From: Pelecanus crispus
Taxonomy: Eukaryota; Chordata; Aves; Pelecaniformes; Pelecanidae
DNA: 64,000 bases
NCBI RefSeq assembly: GCF_030463565.1
Contig: NC_134649.1
Span: 32,079,044 to 32,143,043, forward strand
Direction: 5' to 3'
Shown here: positions 1-12,300 of the stretch, piece after piece
Numbering within the stretch: the stretch's first letter is position 1
Layout: every line of letters starts with the position of its first letter
Position numbers and translations under genes: made by a program
Notes under the pieces: model-generated
Databases searched by the model: none
The model's input: the letters and a program-made list of their open reading frames with translations, nothing else
Told to the model about the DNA's origin: nothing

Positions 1-3000
1 GTTTAGAAATCTCTTGTTTCTGTGTAAGCCACCTGCCAAAGCACACTGAACAACGCTCCAGCATGCTGGGTAGCTCACAGACTTATATTCAAAATAAAGA
101 AATAAAATAATTCACCGCTCCATCAACTACCTACTGTCAAGACTAAAAGTGTTTAGTGCGCAAGCTTCCTTACATTGTAACATCTAGACAAACTTTTATT
201 TTTGTTTCAGAGAGTAACAGAGAATGACCTGCTTTTAATCACCAAGAGTTAGCTGGCACCACTTGTAAGCTTTCCTTAAGGCTTAATATCCAGAAAGACT
301 CAAGAAAAGAAAATTAAGTCAAATGGTAAAGTGGGACAAGAGGGGAGTCTTATCCTTGTAGTAAGTAATCACCTCACAACTATACTGGAAAGCACTTAAT
401 CTGTTCAAACCCACAGTTACCAGTCTTCCTAATACCTTCAGTAAGTTTTGACTAAAGACTCGATGTTTAAACAAACACTAAAATATGTCTAAGAGGAAGG
501 AATTACAGCTAAAAAAAAATTAAGAGATGCTTTCAGGATCTCTGAAGAGGTCATAAAGTTCATTTTGACACGAAAAAACCTGAACAAAGGTTTGATTTTA
601 ACATCGGTCACTTGAGTGAGATAGTTCATCTTTTTACCTTGAGGTTCAGTGAGCATACAGATTTTGACACAGAAGAAAAGATTAAAATGTAGTGATATTA
701 AGGCTAATTCATAACTTAAAAACAATCAGTGGAAAGACTGCTGTCAATCGCAACTGGTTTTGAACTAAGATCCCACTGTATGCTTCCTTTAGCCTCTTCC
801 TCAGTGAAATACCACAGCTGAGAAAAGAACACAATAAAATTAATTCACTATACAAATTAACAAAAATTTCTCTGAAGCAGGAGAAAAAGTTGCATCAGAC
901 TCTTTAACAGCTGAATACTCTTCCAAAGACTTTCCATTCTTTGGTCTGTGTTTCCACATCCATGCCTGAAAAGAGCTCCCATTTCTCAGAAGAACAAATC
1001 TATGAAATGTGTATGGCTACCTATAACGCAAGTTGCTGGAGGTCACCAGGGAGTTATAGCTCTTCCATATAAGAACTATGTTCCAAATAATTGTTTTAAC
1101 ATACTAATCAGAAAAGCTTGTGTATCTACATGTCACTGTGCATGCATGTCCTCATTCCCAATTATTCCTTTTTCGTGGGCTTTCAAATGCCACCAAATAT
1201 GTGGTAGAGAATCTTCTAGGTCACAAGTTCTGGTAATAGTCCTTACATGTTTCTCTGATGTTTTTATTGGGCTCTGACTTTTTAAGTACAGAATCGCTGA
1301 AAAGAAAGGCTTTACAAGATAGTGAGACTCAAGTCCAGCTGCACTATGCCATTGATTGTAAACTAAGAAAGCTACTGTCAGAAGGATTAATAAAAATGCC
1401 AACTTTCCTCTCTTCCTCCTAGATACAGCTGCAAACCATGACCTGCACCATCACCCCATAGTCACATACCAACTTACTATGCCTTAAATTGTTCAAAAGA
1501 GAAACAAATTTAAAGCTTCCTTACTAATTTCACTCTGAAGAATCTCCCTTCCTGTCCTACAGGCTTGACAATGAATTTAAACTTAAAGCATACAAATAAG
1601 AAACACCAAAAAATTACCTAAATCTTTCCAAGAACTAGGAGCATTCAAGACATGTTGTAATATACCCTGGTTTTAATTGTAATTGATACCTGCTGCATTA
1701 AAAAAGAAAGCAAAATAACTTGTTCCTTGAATAAAGATGAAAAGCCTTGTTTCCTACCAGTGGGTATTCATGTTCCCATTCCCGCCGTTTCACCAACAGC
1801 CCCATGACACACCAAATTAAAAGCAGGCCTTTTAATCTTTCGCTGTCCTCAGTCCTGTTCCTGAGCACTCCTGTCTACAATGCACCCTCAAGCCACTCCC
1901 ATGCTCACATTAACAGCTTCCCCTTCGCATTCTCCAACAAGCAAACAAAAAAGTTGTATTAGGAACAGAACCTTATTATCCATTATTATCCATTCTTTTC
2001 AGCAAGTCAGTAGCTACTGATCTGCAGTTCTGTCCACAGGAACACTAGTGAGTTCTTTCTTCCCCACCCAGCCACCAATTTTCATTAAATCTGTAGGAAA
2101 TGTATGCCTGAGACTGCCAACTCTTGTCATGTAATGTCGCTCATTACTGGATGAGAGGTATTGTTAGGTGAGGACAGAAAGCCTGAACACTTGAAGATTT
2201 CCACCCTTAGGAAATCAGTCTAAATACAAAATGCATTCTGCACCACAGATAAGGTCAGAGAGGAACCACTTCTGCCCCCACCCTATTCCTGAAGGTCTTA
2301 ACTGAACAAATAATATGGCATAAATACCAATAAATGGAGAAAATTGCTTTCAAAATCATCAAAGCATCAAAACCTAAAACCCATATTGCAATACTATCAC
2401 TTCTTACTCTAAGATCACACCTACATTCCCATACAAACCATGCAATTAACTGCTGCACATTCACATCTGATTCCTTGCCTTTGCAAGCAATTTGAAAAAC
2501 TGTTTCTCAACTTCATTCCTCCTGTATTTAGAAAGTTTTGGCTAATTTCTACTGTAAATGTATTTGTGGACAACTAGTATTTAGATGATCCCGAGCTAGT
2601 AATATCTTATAAATTAATTCTCATTCAGTTCTGCGACCAGGTATTCACAAGAATAACCACAATGCCAGTCTTTTCTAGGATAAATAAGCCAAGATATGTT
2701 AATCTCTTCCCACAAAACAGTATATTTAATCTCCAAGTTATCTCAGCAACAGCCGAAATACAGATTTACACTAGACTGAAACTAAAACTGCCCACTATGT
2801 TAAATGACACTTCACTAAACTTTCCTATCTGTACGGAAAGTCTCCAGTTGGGTGCATCCTGGGAGTTGCTCTTTTCCACAGGCATTTCAAAGTGTGATTC
2901 ATTTCTCATTCAGTCAAATAACACATATACATTTCCTTTATGACCCCTGACTGACATATTCCTTTGTTCATTCTTAAGTCCTAAGGGTAAAAAAAGGCCC

Positions 3001-5024
3001 TCAGGGGCAAAATACTGAATGGAACCAAAAATTATTCCAATCCACAGACCGCCTAGTTTTCCTGACTAAAGAGCAAGTCCCCAGGTACTACCACCACCTC
3101 CCAAAACAGCATTGCACAGAAAGTTCAGTACATCCTTCCATATAGCTTTGGTTCCAGGACAGATCACTAAAGAATATCCTTAGCCACCTCCCTCCTGCTG
3201 CCAGACAATTACAGTTTCTGGCAATAAGGTATGAAAGAAAAGATGAAATATAATATCCGTCCCATAACACAGAACCCAGGTGCAATGATTGCTATTGCTT
3301 CCCAGACTACCAAAGATGGACTTTTTTCCTAATTTGGGGGAGGGACTTTTTTCTATCTCTCTGAAAGTTTTCATTTTAAACCTGTAACAAACCACTTCAG
3401 TGATACAGAGAAACCGCAATATCAATCGACTCAAAGCACTCCGTTTAGCAGCTCCCTTCTATGTAAACAGGTAAGAATAGAGTAGTATTCCAAGAGACTT
3501 GGTGAAGGAAGGCAGACTTTTTTAAGTTTTACAGTCCTGTTTTTTGAAACACAAATATGAACTGGGCAATGTGCAAGCCAGGGTTTAGTGACAGGAAAAA
3601 GTCAAAAATCAAGCTACTTATCAGAAAGCAAAAGCTGCAGTACAGAACTGTAACTAGGACATTATGATGTTCCATCCTTTCTTAGTAGAAGCAAGGGAAA
3701 TATTAGTTATATGTATTTGTGCTTATGGATTTATTTTTCATTGTTACCAATTCAGTAGTGAAAATAAAGATAAAATATTAATTTTAAATGAAACAACAGA
3801 TTTTAACACTAGTTCTTTGAATAAACTAAGAACAGGTGCTGTTTATGCAGGCAGGTTTTCCTTCTTCTCCATGATTTAATACATACATATTTAACATGGT
3901 GAGCCACACAAAGTACAGGATTAACTACATTAAAAAACCAAAAAAAACCCCACCTTTCTTGAGAACCACCTAAACATGCTCGTTGCACAAAAATAAAGCA
4001 GCAGAAACTGACAGCCTAATGAAATACATAATCAGCTCTCACACATTTGCCAAATTTTAATTAACAGTTATTTACTAAAGAGTTCTCTCTGCTTAGCTTT
4101 TTCTTTTAATTCATTATTATTTAATACTTGCTTTAGAAGACTAATGTAACTAATCAGATCACTTTAATAAATATTTTCTCAGAGACAGAGACTGCTTTAA
4201 AAATATTAAAACACTAGAGGGCTAGAGAGCTAGTTATCTTCAATAATCCGTTTAGAAATCTCACTAATTGTTTTCATAACTGGTCATCTTAAGCATCTCT
4301 GGAAGAACTGTTTGCCTTTCAACAGTGAGTCTAAAGTTTTAAAAGTGTAGTTCGGATTAGAGCCACCGAACGTAGGTATTTCTAAATAGAACAGAAGGGA
4401 GTTATTCACAACAGCTACCAGGTAGTTGCTATGCTATAACAGCTGAGAAAAACAGTCAAGGAGGAACTTCGGTGTTGTCAGGGGAGTGTTTGATTTCATT
4501 ATTTATTTAGAAATATCCTGAGCAATCCTTTAATATCCTTCTTGCAGAAGTATACAATGACTTGTATGAGAACCGGGCAATACAACAGCATTCCACAACT
4601 GTAAGCACTGAAAACTTCTTTTAATTGCAGCTAGACAGGCAAAGAGAACTTTGGAACCACCAAAAAGCCACAGATGTTTACATCGGTAAATTTAACATGT
4701 TCTCTTGCAGTCAAGAGTCTGTGTAGCTGTAAAGGGGTATCTGTAAAGGGGCTCCAGTAAGCACATAAGAAATGTCTTTGTCTTAAACTCTTTGAAAGCC
4801 AATGCAGAATACAAAGCCCTTCTATACCCATGTGTTGAGAGAGGCAACGTGATGTCTTTCTGAAGGAACAGTTTCTAGAAGTTATCATCTCTCAGCCAAC
4901 TACCTAGATCACGATTTACTTTCAACAAAGAGCAGAGCATCAGAATTAACTACTTTATGTGATACTTTCACTTTCCTTGCCACACACGAACAGGTATGTA
5001 CAGGGCCTGGGCGCCCAGACGTAC

Positions 5025-5147
5025 CTTTATTTCACCAGAAAGCTCTTTGAGGTATTCCAGTTGCAGAAATAACTGATTTTTTTTCCCCACACAAATTACA
5101 TCGACAGGGACATAGTCTATTGCCTTAATCCAAAGGCGCATCAAAAA
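5025..5147 (-). other. possible cryptic or unannotated exon in DOCK3 intron 1
   Basis: On the minus strand a pyrimidine-rich stretch ending in AG (AG at 5149-5148) precedes a 123-nt segment that is open for all 41 codons and is followed by a strong donor (GTACGT from 5024). The segment is exactly divisible by three, and together with its flanks it holds several CpG pairs, unusual in this AT-rich intron. The peptide (containing LWIKAIDYVPVDVICVG) resembles no family I recognise and is not the expected DOCK3 SH3 sequence. DOCK3 exon 1 ends one base into a codon, and joining it directly to this segment gives an early stop, so it would be a poison exon, part of another transcript, or chance. Confidence 0.2.
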
Positions 5148-5327
5148 CTTTTCATGGTTTAACAAGAGCACAGAGAAAACACACAGGGGTTTTTTTGGAT
5201 AGACAGTGCTCAAAATAAAAACAAACTACTAAAGCCCAAGGCATAACCTCATACCAGCAATTCATGCCAAGAAAATTATTTTTGCACATATTATTTTATT
5301 TGTGAAATCAGGATAACTTATATCAGG

Positions 5328-5373
5328 AAAAAAAAAAAAGTCTTCCCCCCCCCCCCCCCCCCTTTTTTTTTTT
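5328..5373. repeat. A12 - C18 - T11 homopolymer cluster
   Basis: Twelve A residues (5328-5339), a GTCTT spacer, eighteen C residues (5345-5362) and eleven T residues (5363-5373) follow each other. The A and T runs could pair around a C-rich loop. Such a run is length-unstable and prone to sequencing or assembly error. Confidence 0.9.
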
Positions 5374-7677
5374 GCTAGTGCATATTGTAACAGTAAAACC
5401 TTAGGTCCACACCTTATATAGACTAGTTTCTCCAAAATGCACAAAAATGACCACTCCAGCAAGCAATGACAGATCTCCTTCTGAAAAACTAGTACTCCTC
5501 TCCCCACCTATCATAACTAAATCAAGACATAAGTAGCATTTTTCACCTATTCTCCCTCCCTGGAGGATTATTAACCAATTTGAATAACAGGAGAAGTAAT
5601 TAAAGCTGCTCAAGAATTTAAAAAAAAAAAAACCAAACCCACAACCACTTGCCTAGAGATCACCAAAATTCTTAAGACTTAGCCATTATCTCAGACCTAC
5701 CTACTTGTGCATTGTCTGAAAAAGACTACAGAATATTAATTGAAATAACACTTGTTTTCATTCACTACTCTCTCTTCTGGATGCATCTTCCAGACTTGTT
5801 TACAACCTGAATGGAGATTTCCTATCTTTTCCTCCCATACATCTGCAAAAAAAAAATTAGTTCACCTACTTTTCAATTAAGGTAGCATACATATTTTCTT
5901 ATTTGAGAGGCCAAACACAAACAAACGAAACTCTGAATATATCAAACCCTGCAACACAGGAAAGAAAAATGACTACATAAACGGGGAAAACCAACAAGAC
6001 TTGAAAAATGTATAATTTTTTTCTGAAGCATCTATTACAGCTATACCAGCAATTTTAGTACTAGGACAACAGAGGTGGTCTTTCACCAACAGTTAGGGTA
6101 TGAGCAAGTCTGGATACTTCGTATTCTCTGAACATCCAGCTGAGACGTAACAAAGCTTGTCAACTTCATATACTCCCAGTGACTGACAAACCACCACTTG
6201 TGTATATTGCCCTACTCTTACAGCTTCCCATCTAACACACTGTATTTGATGGCATTTTTCTTTAAACAAAAGTGAATTCCTTACTACTTCTATTCATTGT
6301 GAAGATATGTGGAACGTACTAAGCAAAATATTTGTTGCACAAGATGAAAAATTAACAAAAACTAAAGTACTGCTACATTTTGTTGTTTGTTGACTACATG
6401 CTCAAAATTTCTTTTTATTTATATAGTATTTCTTTTTAGTCTTTTCTTAAATATTAGTGGCATTAAGGCTTTTAATTGCTCACAAGTCAACTGTCAAAAT
6501 TCCAGGTTAACAGATCTTTGTAGCAAGTTTGTTCATATTTTTTTAAATATTTGCAGAAATTGATCATTACTACACACTGTGGGACTTAAAAATCAATATG
6601 AACAATTGATAAGTAGAAATGTAATGAAGCATTTAGGTAAGTAATCAGGGCAGACTACCTACTTTTATTATTGTACATATCAACAGTTTTTAAAGAATAA
6701 AAAAAAATAAAATGCACAAAAGCAAAGTTAAAGAAAGTCTGTCTTCCTTTCATTAGGCATAACATTTCTGCTCTTATCAGAAATGACTGTACACTAAAAT
6801 AAAAAAAAAAAAACCAAGCCACCAATGATGACCTCTCAAATTAGAGCAAACACGATTCAAGATGACAGTGACGCCTGATCTGCCATAAACAACGAAATGT
6901 AACAACGCTACGCGTTTACAGAAACACGCGAGTCGTTTTTACTGAACGCAACGCACCGCGAACACTGCAACTCTGGCTTCTTAGCAGTCAACGCCGCTGC
7001 CGTCGAGGCAAGCCCTCCATTTTCAAGGCGATCAGCAGGGCCCAGGCCAAAGCCAGCTCTCCCGCGTTCCCTCCTTCGCCCGTCGGTGCCCGTCCCGGGG
7101 GGGCCCCGCCGCTCGGAACAGGTGCATCACCGACGCCCCCTAATGACACCGCGCCATAGCCGTTCCCTTTCCCTAAACTCCATACAAACAGCATCCCCAC
7201 AAGCCACAGATTACAACGGAGAAAAAAAAGGAATCGCACGCTTAAGTAGATTAAGGGCTCAGCGACTCGTTTCCTGATTATTTGCGCAATCGGGACCTGA
7301 GCGCGGAGCCCGAAAGTCGACTTTTTTTTTTTTTTTCTTGCCGCCCGTTGCTTCGCAGGGGAAAAACTCACGGAAATCACCCGAAGCCCCGAACGCAGCA
7401 GACACGTCCGCTGGATGCCGGGCTATGCGGGCAGCCGCGGGCCGGGGAAGGCAGCGGGCACGCAGCGGCGCGGCCGGTGCCCGCTCTCCCCCGCCGGCAT
7501 CCACCCACGGCCCCGCGGGGAGAGGGGGGAGCGCCCGCCCCCCTCGCCTGGCCCCCCGCTCTGTACCTGAGGGGCAGCGCCGCCGGGGGCCCGCGGAGGC
7601 GACCGTCAGCGGCGGCCGGGGGCGGCGGGGGGGGGGGGGGGCAGCCCCCCGGGTCCGGCCGCTGCGGGGAGTCGCGG

Positions 7678-7713
7678 GGAGGGGGCGGCGGGGCGGGGGA
7701 GGGGAGGGGAGGC
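7678..7713 (+). other. G-quadruplex-forming motif next to DOCK3 exon 1 donor
   Basis: Five or more runs of three to five G residues with one- to three-base loops lie on the plus strand about 12 bases inside intron 1. For DOCK3 the G-rich strand is the template strand, so the nascent RNA is C-rich here. This fits the general G4 pattern (four G3+ runs with short loops); whether it folds in cells is not known. Confidence 0.6.
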
Positions 7714-7725
7714 GGCGGCACCTAC

Positions 7726-7762
7726 CCACGCCGTATTTCTCCTCCTCGGTCGGACTCCACAT
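7726..7762 (-). CDS. DOCK3: DOCK3 first coding exon (dedicator of cytokinesis 3), partial
   Basis: DOCK3 (MOCA) is an atypical Rac guanine-nucleotide exchange factor of the DOCK-B group, mainly neuronal, acting with ELMO at the membrane to reshape actin. Only the first coding exon is here: ATG at 7762-7760, twelve codons reading MWSPTEEEKYGV, plus the first G of the next codon, then a good splice donor (G|GTAGGT, GT at 7725-7724). The family starts this way: as I recall, human DOCK3 begins MWTPTEEEKYGV and DOCK4 MWIPTEHEKYGV, so the EEEKYGV run points to DOCK3. These residues open the N-terminal SH3 domain. The CpG-island setting, and MAPKAPK3 upstream on the same strand, agree. The remaining exons lie to the left, outside the window. 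Confidence 0.9.
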
Positions 7763-7835
7763 GCTGCTGCGGCGGCGGCAGCCGGCCACGGCCGCGGATC
7801 CCCTGGGCAGAGCGAGGCGGGCGAGCGCCGCTCAT
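7726..7835 (-). other. upstream ORF overlapping the DOCK3 start codon
   Basis: A minus-strand ATG at 7835-7833, 73 bases before the DOCK3 ATG, opens a different frame that stays open through the start codon to the end of exon 1. In unspliced RNA it stops at the TAG in the donor (7724-7722); in spliced mRNA it continues into exon 2. Its context is weak (T at -3, A at +4). If the transcription start lies upstream of 7835, this frame could reduce translation of DOCK3. It matters only for transcripts with that leader. Confidence 0.4.
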
Positions 7836-8237
7836 GGAGCGAGGGCAGCTTCTCCTCCTCTTCCCGCCCCCCCCGCCTCAGCGGGGGCGCCGCTCCGCCG
7901 CCGCCGCGCCGGCAGCCCCCGCCTCACGCCCCGGCCGGGGCTGCGCTGAGGGTCCCTTCGCCGCTGCCGGGGGGCGGGGGGCGGGCGGTCGCCCGCCCGG
8001 GCAGCTGCAGCAGCCGCCGCTCCCCTCAGCGCCCGGCAGGCGCTCGCCGCCGGCCCAGCGGCTCTCCTAGCGCGGCCCCACCGCGCTCCCGCCCTGCCGA
8101 CGCGGCGGCCCTGCGGAGCTCGGCGGCCCCCAGCCGCCTCCTCCTCCTCGCCACCGCCGCTCCTGCCGCCACCGCCGAAGGACTCGGGCTGCCGCGCCCC
8201 CCCCCCTCCCCCCCCCGCCACCCCGGTGGAGCGCGGC

Positions 8238-8247
8238 GCGCATGCGC
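8238..8247. promoter_or_regulatory. NRF1-type palindrome in DOCK3 promoter
   Basis: GCGCATGCGC is a perfect match to the palindromic NRF1 core, a frequent activator site of TATA-less CpG-island promoters. It lies 476 bases upstream of the DOCK3 ATG, a sensible place for the core promoter. Confidence 0.55.
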
Positions 8248-8715
8248 GGCTCGCACCGCCTCCCTCCGCCCCGCGCGGCCGCACGAGGCGCGCGCGGGCG
8301 CGAGGCGCGGGGGTGGCGGCGCGTGGCGGGGCCCGCAGCAGCGGTGGTGCCCCCCCCCCCCCCGCCGCCCCACGGCGGGGCGAGGCCCGCAGGCCCCTTA
8401 GCGGGCCGGGGCGCCCACGGCGGCGGCCCCGCAGCCGCGGCCCCGCAGCGCAGCACCGAGCGGCTCCGCCGCGGTGTTTGTGAGCACCGGGGGGAGCCTG
8501 ACCCCCCCCCACCGGGCTGTCAGGGCTGCTGGCAGAACTAGGCCTGGGCGGTTTCGTGAGGTTCCTCTGCCGAAACCCCCTCGGAGCGCGCACTCGAACT
8601 TCATCCTCCAGTTGGGCAGGCGTCTTTTTTTAAAAAAAAGAAGAACATTCTTTTAAGAAAACGGAGAAAGTGAATCTGCACCAAGGAGGGCGGGTGGGAG
8701 ATGAGTAGAGGGACA

Positions 8716-8730
8716 CCCCCCCCCCCCCCC
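8716..8730. repeat. C15 homopolymer
   Basis: Fifteen C residues in a row at the outer edge of the DOCK3 CpG island. It is likely to vary in length between individuals. Confidence 0.9.
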
Positions 8731-8943
8731 AATAATCCCAGCCTGCAGCAGAGGACAGCAGCTGCTTCGCACTGCACACGTGGAAACCACCAGAACATAG
8801 GGCTGGGGCAGGAGCGTGTTTTAAAAACTAGAAAAATCCAAGTTCAGAGTCCAGGTGAAAGGAAAAAACCCCGTTATGTGTTCCCTTGTTACAAACCTCA
8901 CCAGTGGATGTCCTTCTGTACATATCCGCCGCTGCACACAGAG

Positions 8944-9300
8944 ATAGAATCATAGAATCATAGAATCGTTTAGGTTGGAAAAGACCTTTAAGATCATCCA
9001 GTCCAACCATTAACCTACACCACCAAATCCACACTAAACCAATCAAGGGTAGACTAGACTAAGCCATGTCCCAAAGTGCCACATCTACCCGTTTTTTGAA
9101 CACCTCCAGGGATGGTGACTCCACCACCTCTCTGGGCAGCCTGTTCCAATGCTTGACCACCCTTTCCGTGAAGAAATTTCTCCTAATTTCCAGCCTAAAC
9201 CTCCCCTGGCGCAGCTTGAGCCCATTCCCTCTCGTCCTATGGCTAACTACATGGGAGAAGAGAGCAACACCCACCTCACTATATCCTACTTTGAACCCTG
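8944..9300 (-). mobile_element. CR1 LINE, 5'-truncated, minus orientation
   Basis: On the plus strand this starts with repeats of the reversed CR1 tip (ATAGAATC three times), followed by the reverse of the conserved avian CR1 3' UTR and the C-terminal coding end of ORF2. The minus-strand frame 9059-9274 still reads the typical CR1 ending ([20 protein letters not shown]), with no stop for 71 codons. The copy is cut off at about 9283-9300, normal 5' truncation for CR1. Its good preservation suggests a fairly young insertion. It is an inactive fragment. Confidence 0.93.
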
Positions 9301-12300
9301 TTGTCCAAACGGGACTTTAAGATTTGTAGCTCACCTACTGCTTTCATGGAAACCACATCAAATCATTTCGAATGGTAAAAATTAAAGTAAGCATACTTAA
9401 ATTGTTTAATGCATTATTAGTAAAATCCATTATTTCTCCAATTTATTTTTTTTTTTACCTAAGTGTACAGTGGCAGCATTCAAGGTTGGCATTTGAGTAG
9501 AAAAAGAATCAGGAAATGCTGTCGGCACTCTAACTGGTGAAACCACCAGCCCTTAGTGAAATCAAAATTTGTCTAATACTGTGATTTAATTTTTTTTAAA
9601 TTAATTTCCAAAGCTTCTAAGGAGCTGGCAAAATTTGTACAGGTTGCACAATGAACAGTTATCCAAAATTTGAAATAGTTTTTAGATTTCATCTCTGAGT
9701 TAATCTTTTATTTCTACTCTTTCCATAAAACCTAAATTTGAGTTCCTCACAGCAAATTAAAAGCTGAAACATGTAATTAAAAACTTTTTCTGTAACTGAA
9801 ATTTTGATCACTGCAAATATTCTGCCAGACTAGCGATTTTTCTCCAGTCAGAGCCTTCCCAAAGCTAAAGGCAGAAAAGAACACTTTTTAGACAGCATTT
9901 TCACAGACCTTTGTAAATAACTTACTTCATGTAAAGTTTTAGGATTACACTAAACTTTTTAATAATATAACTTCAGATGTACCCAACACTTTTTATAGAA
10001 TATCTGTTCTATCATTATATAATAAAACAGAATGAAAGTCACCAATTTGCACTACAGAACTTAGGTTGCTGTGGAAACCTTCATTATTTATTTTTTTAAC
10101 ATGTGCAACTTATGTTTCAACACTGAACATGGGCAGCTTTGTGTTTGCTTTTTTGTTTGGTTTTGGGCTGTTGGTTTTTGCTTTCCTGTCTAGAGTGCAA
10201 ACAGAAAGTGGCCAATAAGTAAGCAGGTTTGTACATTATTGATTTAGAAAAAACAAATTATTCAATCACACCTTAATTCATATTCACATTTAGGCATATA
10301 TATTTACAATAGCTTCATTACTTTCCTTCCTGAGGCACTCCCACAGCATGCAGAAATAGCTTTTTGAAGGGACAAAACCTGACAAAGTCATTGAGTTGCA
10401 TCTGTTGGAGATAGGCTGCTGCTGGGTTTGAGAATTTGGGGTTTTAATATATGTTATTTCAATAATAAATACCTCTTCATCTCTTACTAGTACTTTGGGA
10501 GCAGAAAACCACCATAGTGACAGGAACTGGTTAATTCTTCCAGCTCTCTGCCTCTTCATTCTACAGCCTCAGCACTTCATGGATTCTTCTGGCTGCCAAG
10601 TTGACCAGTAGTGAAACAGATACTTTTCCTGCCTAAGAAAAAACACAACGGAATTTTCTTCAAAATGCAACCATGTCTGAGTTGACTCTTAACATTAAAG
10701 TAAATATGGAATGAAGGTTAACTTGGGAAGACAAGGTGAGAACCTTGCAAGGTTAGATAAACTCTGAGGACGACACCAAAATAGTTGACACAATGGGACC
10801 TGCAAGGAACTAATAGGATACAAGAAACATTTTGTTTAAAGGGAACTATGCCATTTGTATTTCCTGATCGTGGATGTATAAATGATAGCATTAACAGGTA
10901 CAGCTATATTGATGATACTTTTATTTGAAATATAGTACGTATTATTACATATTTACTCCCAACACTTTTCTGCACTGCTTCTGGTGATACCTATTTTCAG
11001 ACAGAGAGAGTCACTAGAGGGGCATATGACCCACTTCAGAAAAAAATTATCAGTGTATTTTACTGCAGAGTCAGTGGAATGCAAGTTTGCATAACTTAAA
11101 GTCACCACATATATTTACACCTCTTCCTCTGATATATGCATTCACCAGTTTAATGAGTCTCCTATCACCTCTACATAAATACTGATTGCTTTAGTAAATA
11201 TTCTTAGCTTAAGTGTAGCATAGAACAAACATCTCATCCTGTAAAGGAGGCAGAGGCACTAATCTCCCAGGCAGCAAGTAGGTATTCGGGATCAGCCATG
11301 TGCAAGAGAGAGACCAAAGGAAACAGCAACTATTGCGCAGGGCTGCAAACCAACTATTTCTTCTGTCTATTTTCTCTCTTAACAGAGCTCACTCCTGCCA
11401 ACCTCAACATTGATAGTATTCTGTATAGCATGGGAAAAGCATAGCAGTATTGTACAAGCATAAACAAGAAATTCTGAGGGTTATATGCCCCAGTTTTTTT
11501 GTTTTGGGTTTGGTTTGGGGTTTTTTTTCCCCCAGAGCTGTTTTTATTTTTCCTTATCATAAAGCTTGCACATTTAAAAACCACCACCACAAAATTGGCA
11601 TCCAATGCCTACTTCATTAGATGATTTAAATGGTTTTAAGGTTTTGTTAAGAAGTTCTAAAATTAACTTCAGCAATCAAACTAAATTTTAAAATTTGCTG
11701 TAAATATCAGAGCACCTACAAGAAGAACTTCTGTTGGTGGACATCATGGGTCCCAAATGCTAATGCTTTTCAGAGAGAAGTGGGCTCCCCTTGCAGAAGT
11801 CTTCTCAGCTGCCATTCTGAGTCTTTGTCACTAAACTTCTGTGTTGCACCATATGGAAATAAAGGCAAATACACACTTCGAGACCTTATTTAAATGAACA
11901 AGACAAGTCAGAAGGAAAGCACTAATCACTTTGAATAACACTGTTAAAAGTTACTTAATGTCCACTGTGTACAGGAGCTGTTATGTCAGAAGTATTGTGA
12001 GTTGCTTATGGTTAAGTTACTGCAAACACAATTGTCCTTATCCAAACAGAATACGCATGAATGTTTGACACAGTATTAATTAAAATACATTAGACAGTTC
12101 ATCTTATATCATACTATCTTGCCATAATATAGATGTGATCTGAAAGACAGCTGGCTAGGGAATGGAGAGATTTGACACAGTTTCTTGCTCTTAAATAGAT
12201 CAAGGGAACTGCACAATCCTTTCAAATGCTCTGCAAGGGACAATGGAAGGTCAGAGTGCAGAAAGCAGAGAGACTCTTATACCTCCCTGCAAGCAAATTT

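Larger units (their letters stand above)
1..7725 (-). other. DOCK3: DOCK3 intron 1, 5' part
   Basis: This is the start of the first intron of DOCK3, read right to left from the GT donor at 7725-7724; it runs off the left edge of the window. I searched the minus strand by eye for the expected second exon, which should continue the SH3 domain begun in exon 1, and did not find it. That fits the very long first intron known for this gene in mammals. The part from about 6890 to 7725 is still CpG-rich (the inner half of the promoter island); the rest is AT-rich. It contains a homopolymer cluster at 5328-5373, a possible cryptic exon at 5025-5147, and no recognisable transposon. Confidence 0.75.
6890..8620 (-). 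promoter_or_regulatory. DOCK3: CpG-island promoter of DOCK3
   Basis: CpG pairs are dense from about 6890 to 8620, against a flanking background nearly free of them. The island encloses the DOCK3 start codon at 7762, so it should hold the transcription start and 5' UTR, with transcription running leftwards. I see no TATA box upstream of the ATG; there are several GC-box (Sp1-type) strings and one perfect palindromic NRF1-type site at 8238-8247. Several long C or G homopolymers (around 7629-7642, 8200-8217 and 8350-8363) break it up. The long open frames on both strands here reflect high GC content and are not proteins. The exact start site cannot be placed from sequence alone. Confidence 0.85.

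Noticed and set aside
1..7725. Second DOCK3 exon in the left part of the window
   Set aside because: No minus-strand segment encodes the expected SH3 continuation; the first intron evidently extends beyond the window.
7259..8604. Many long open frames on both strands (up to 262 codons) around the DOCK3 island
   Set aside because: They overlap in several frames, are made of Pro/Arg/Gly/Ala repeats typical of GC-rich DNA, many start at non-ATG codons, and only the MWSPTEEEKYGV segment matches a known protein.
10760..10800. Faint match to LINE sequence around GACGACACCAAAATAG
   Set aside because: Too short and isolated to separate from chance.
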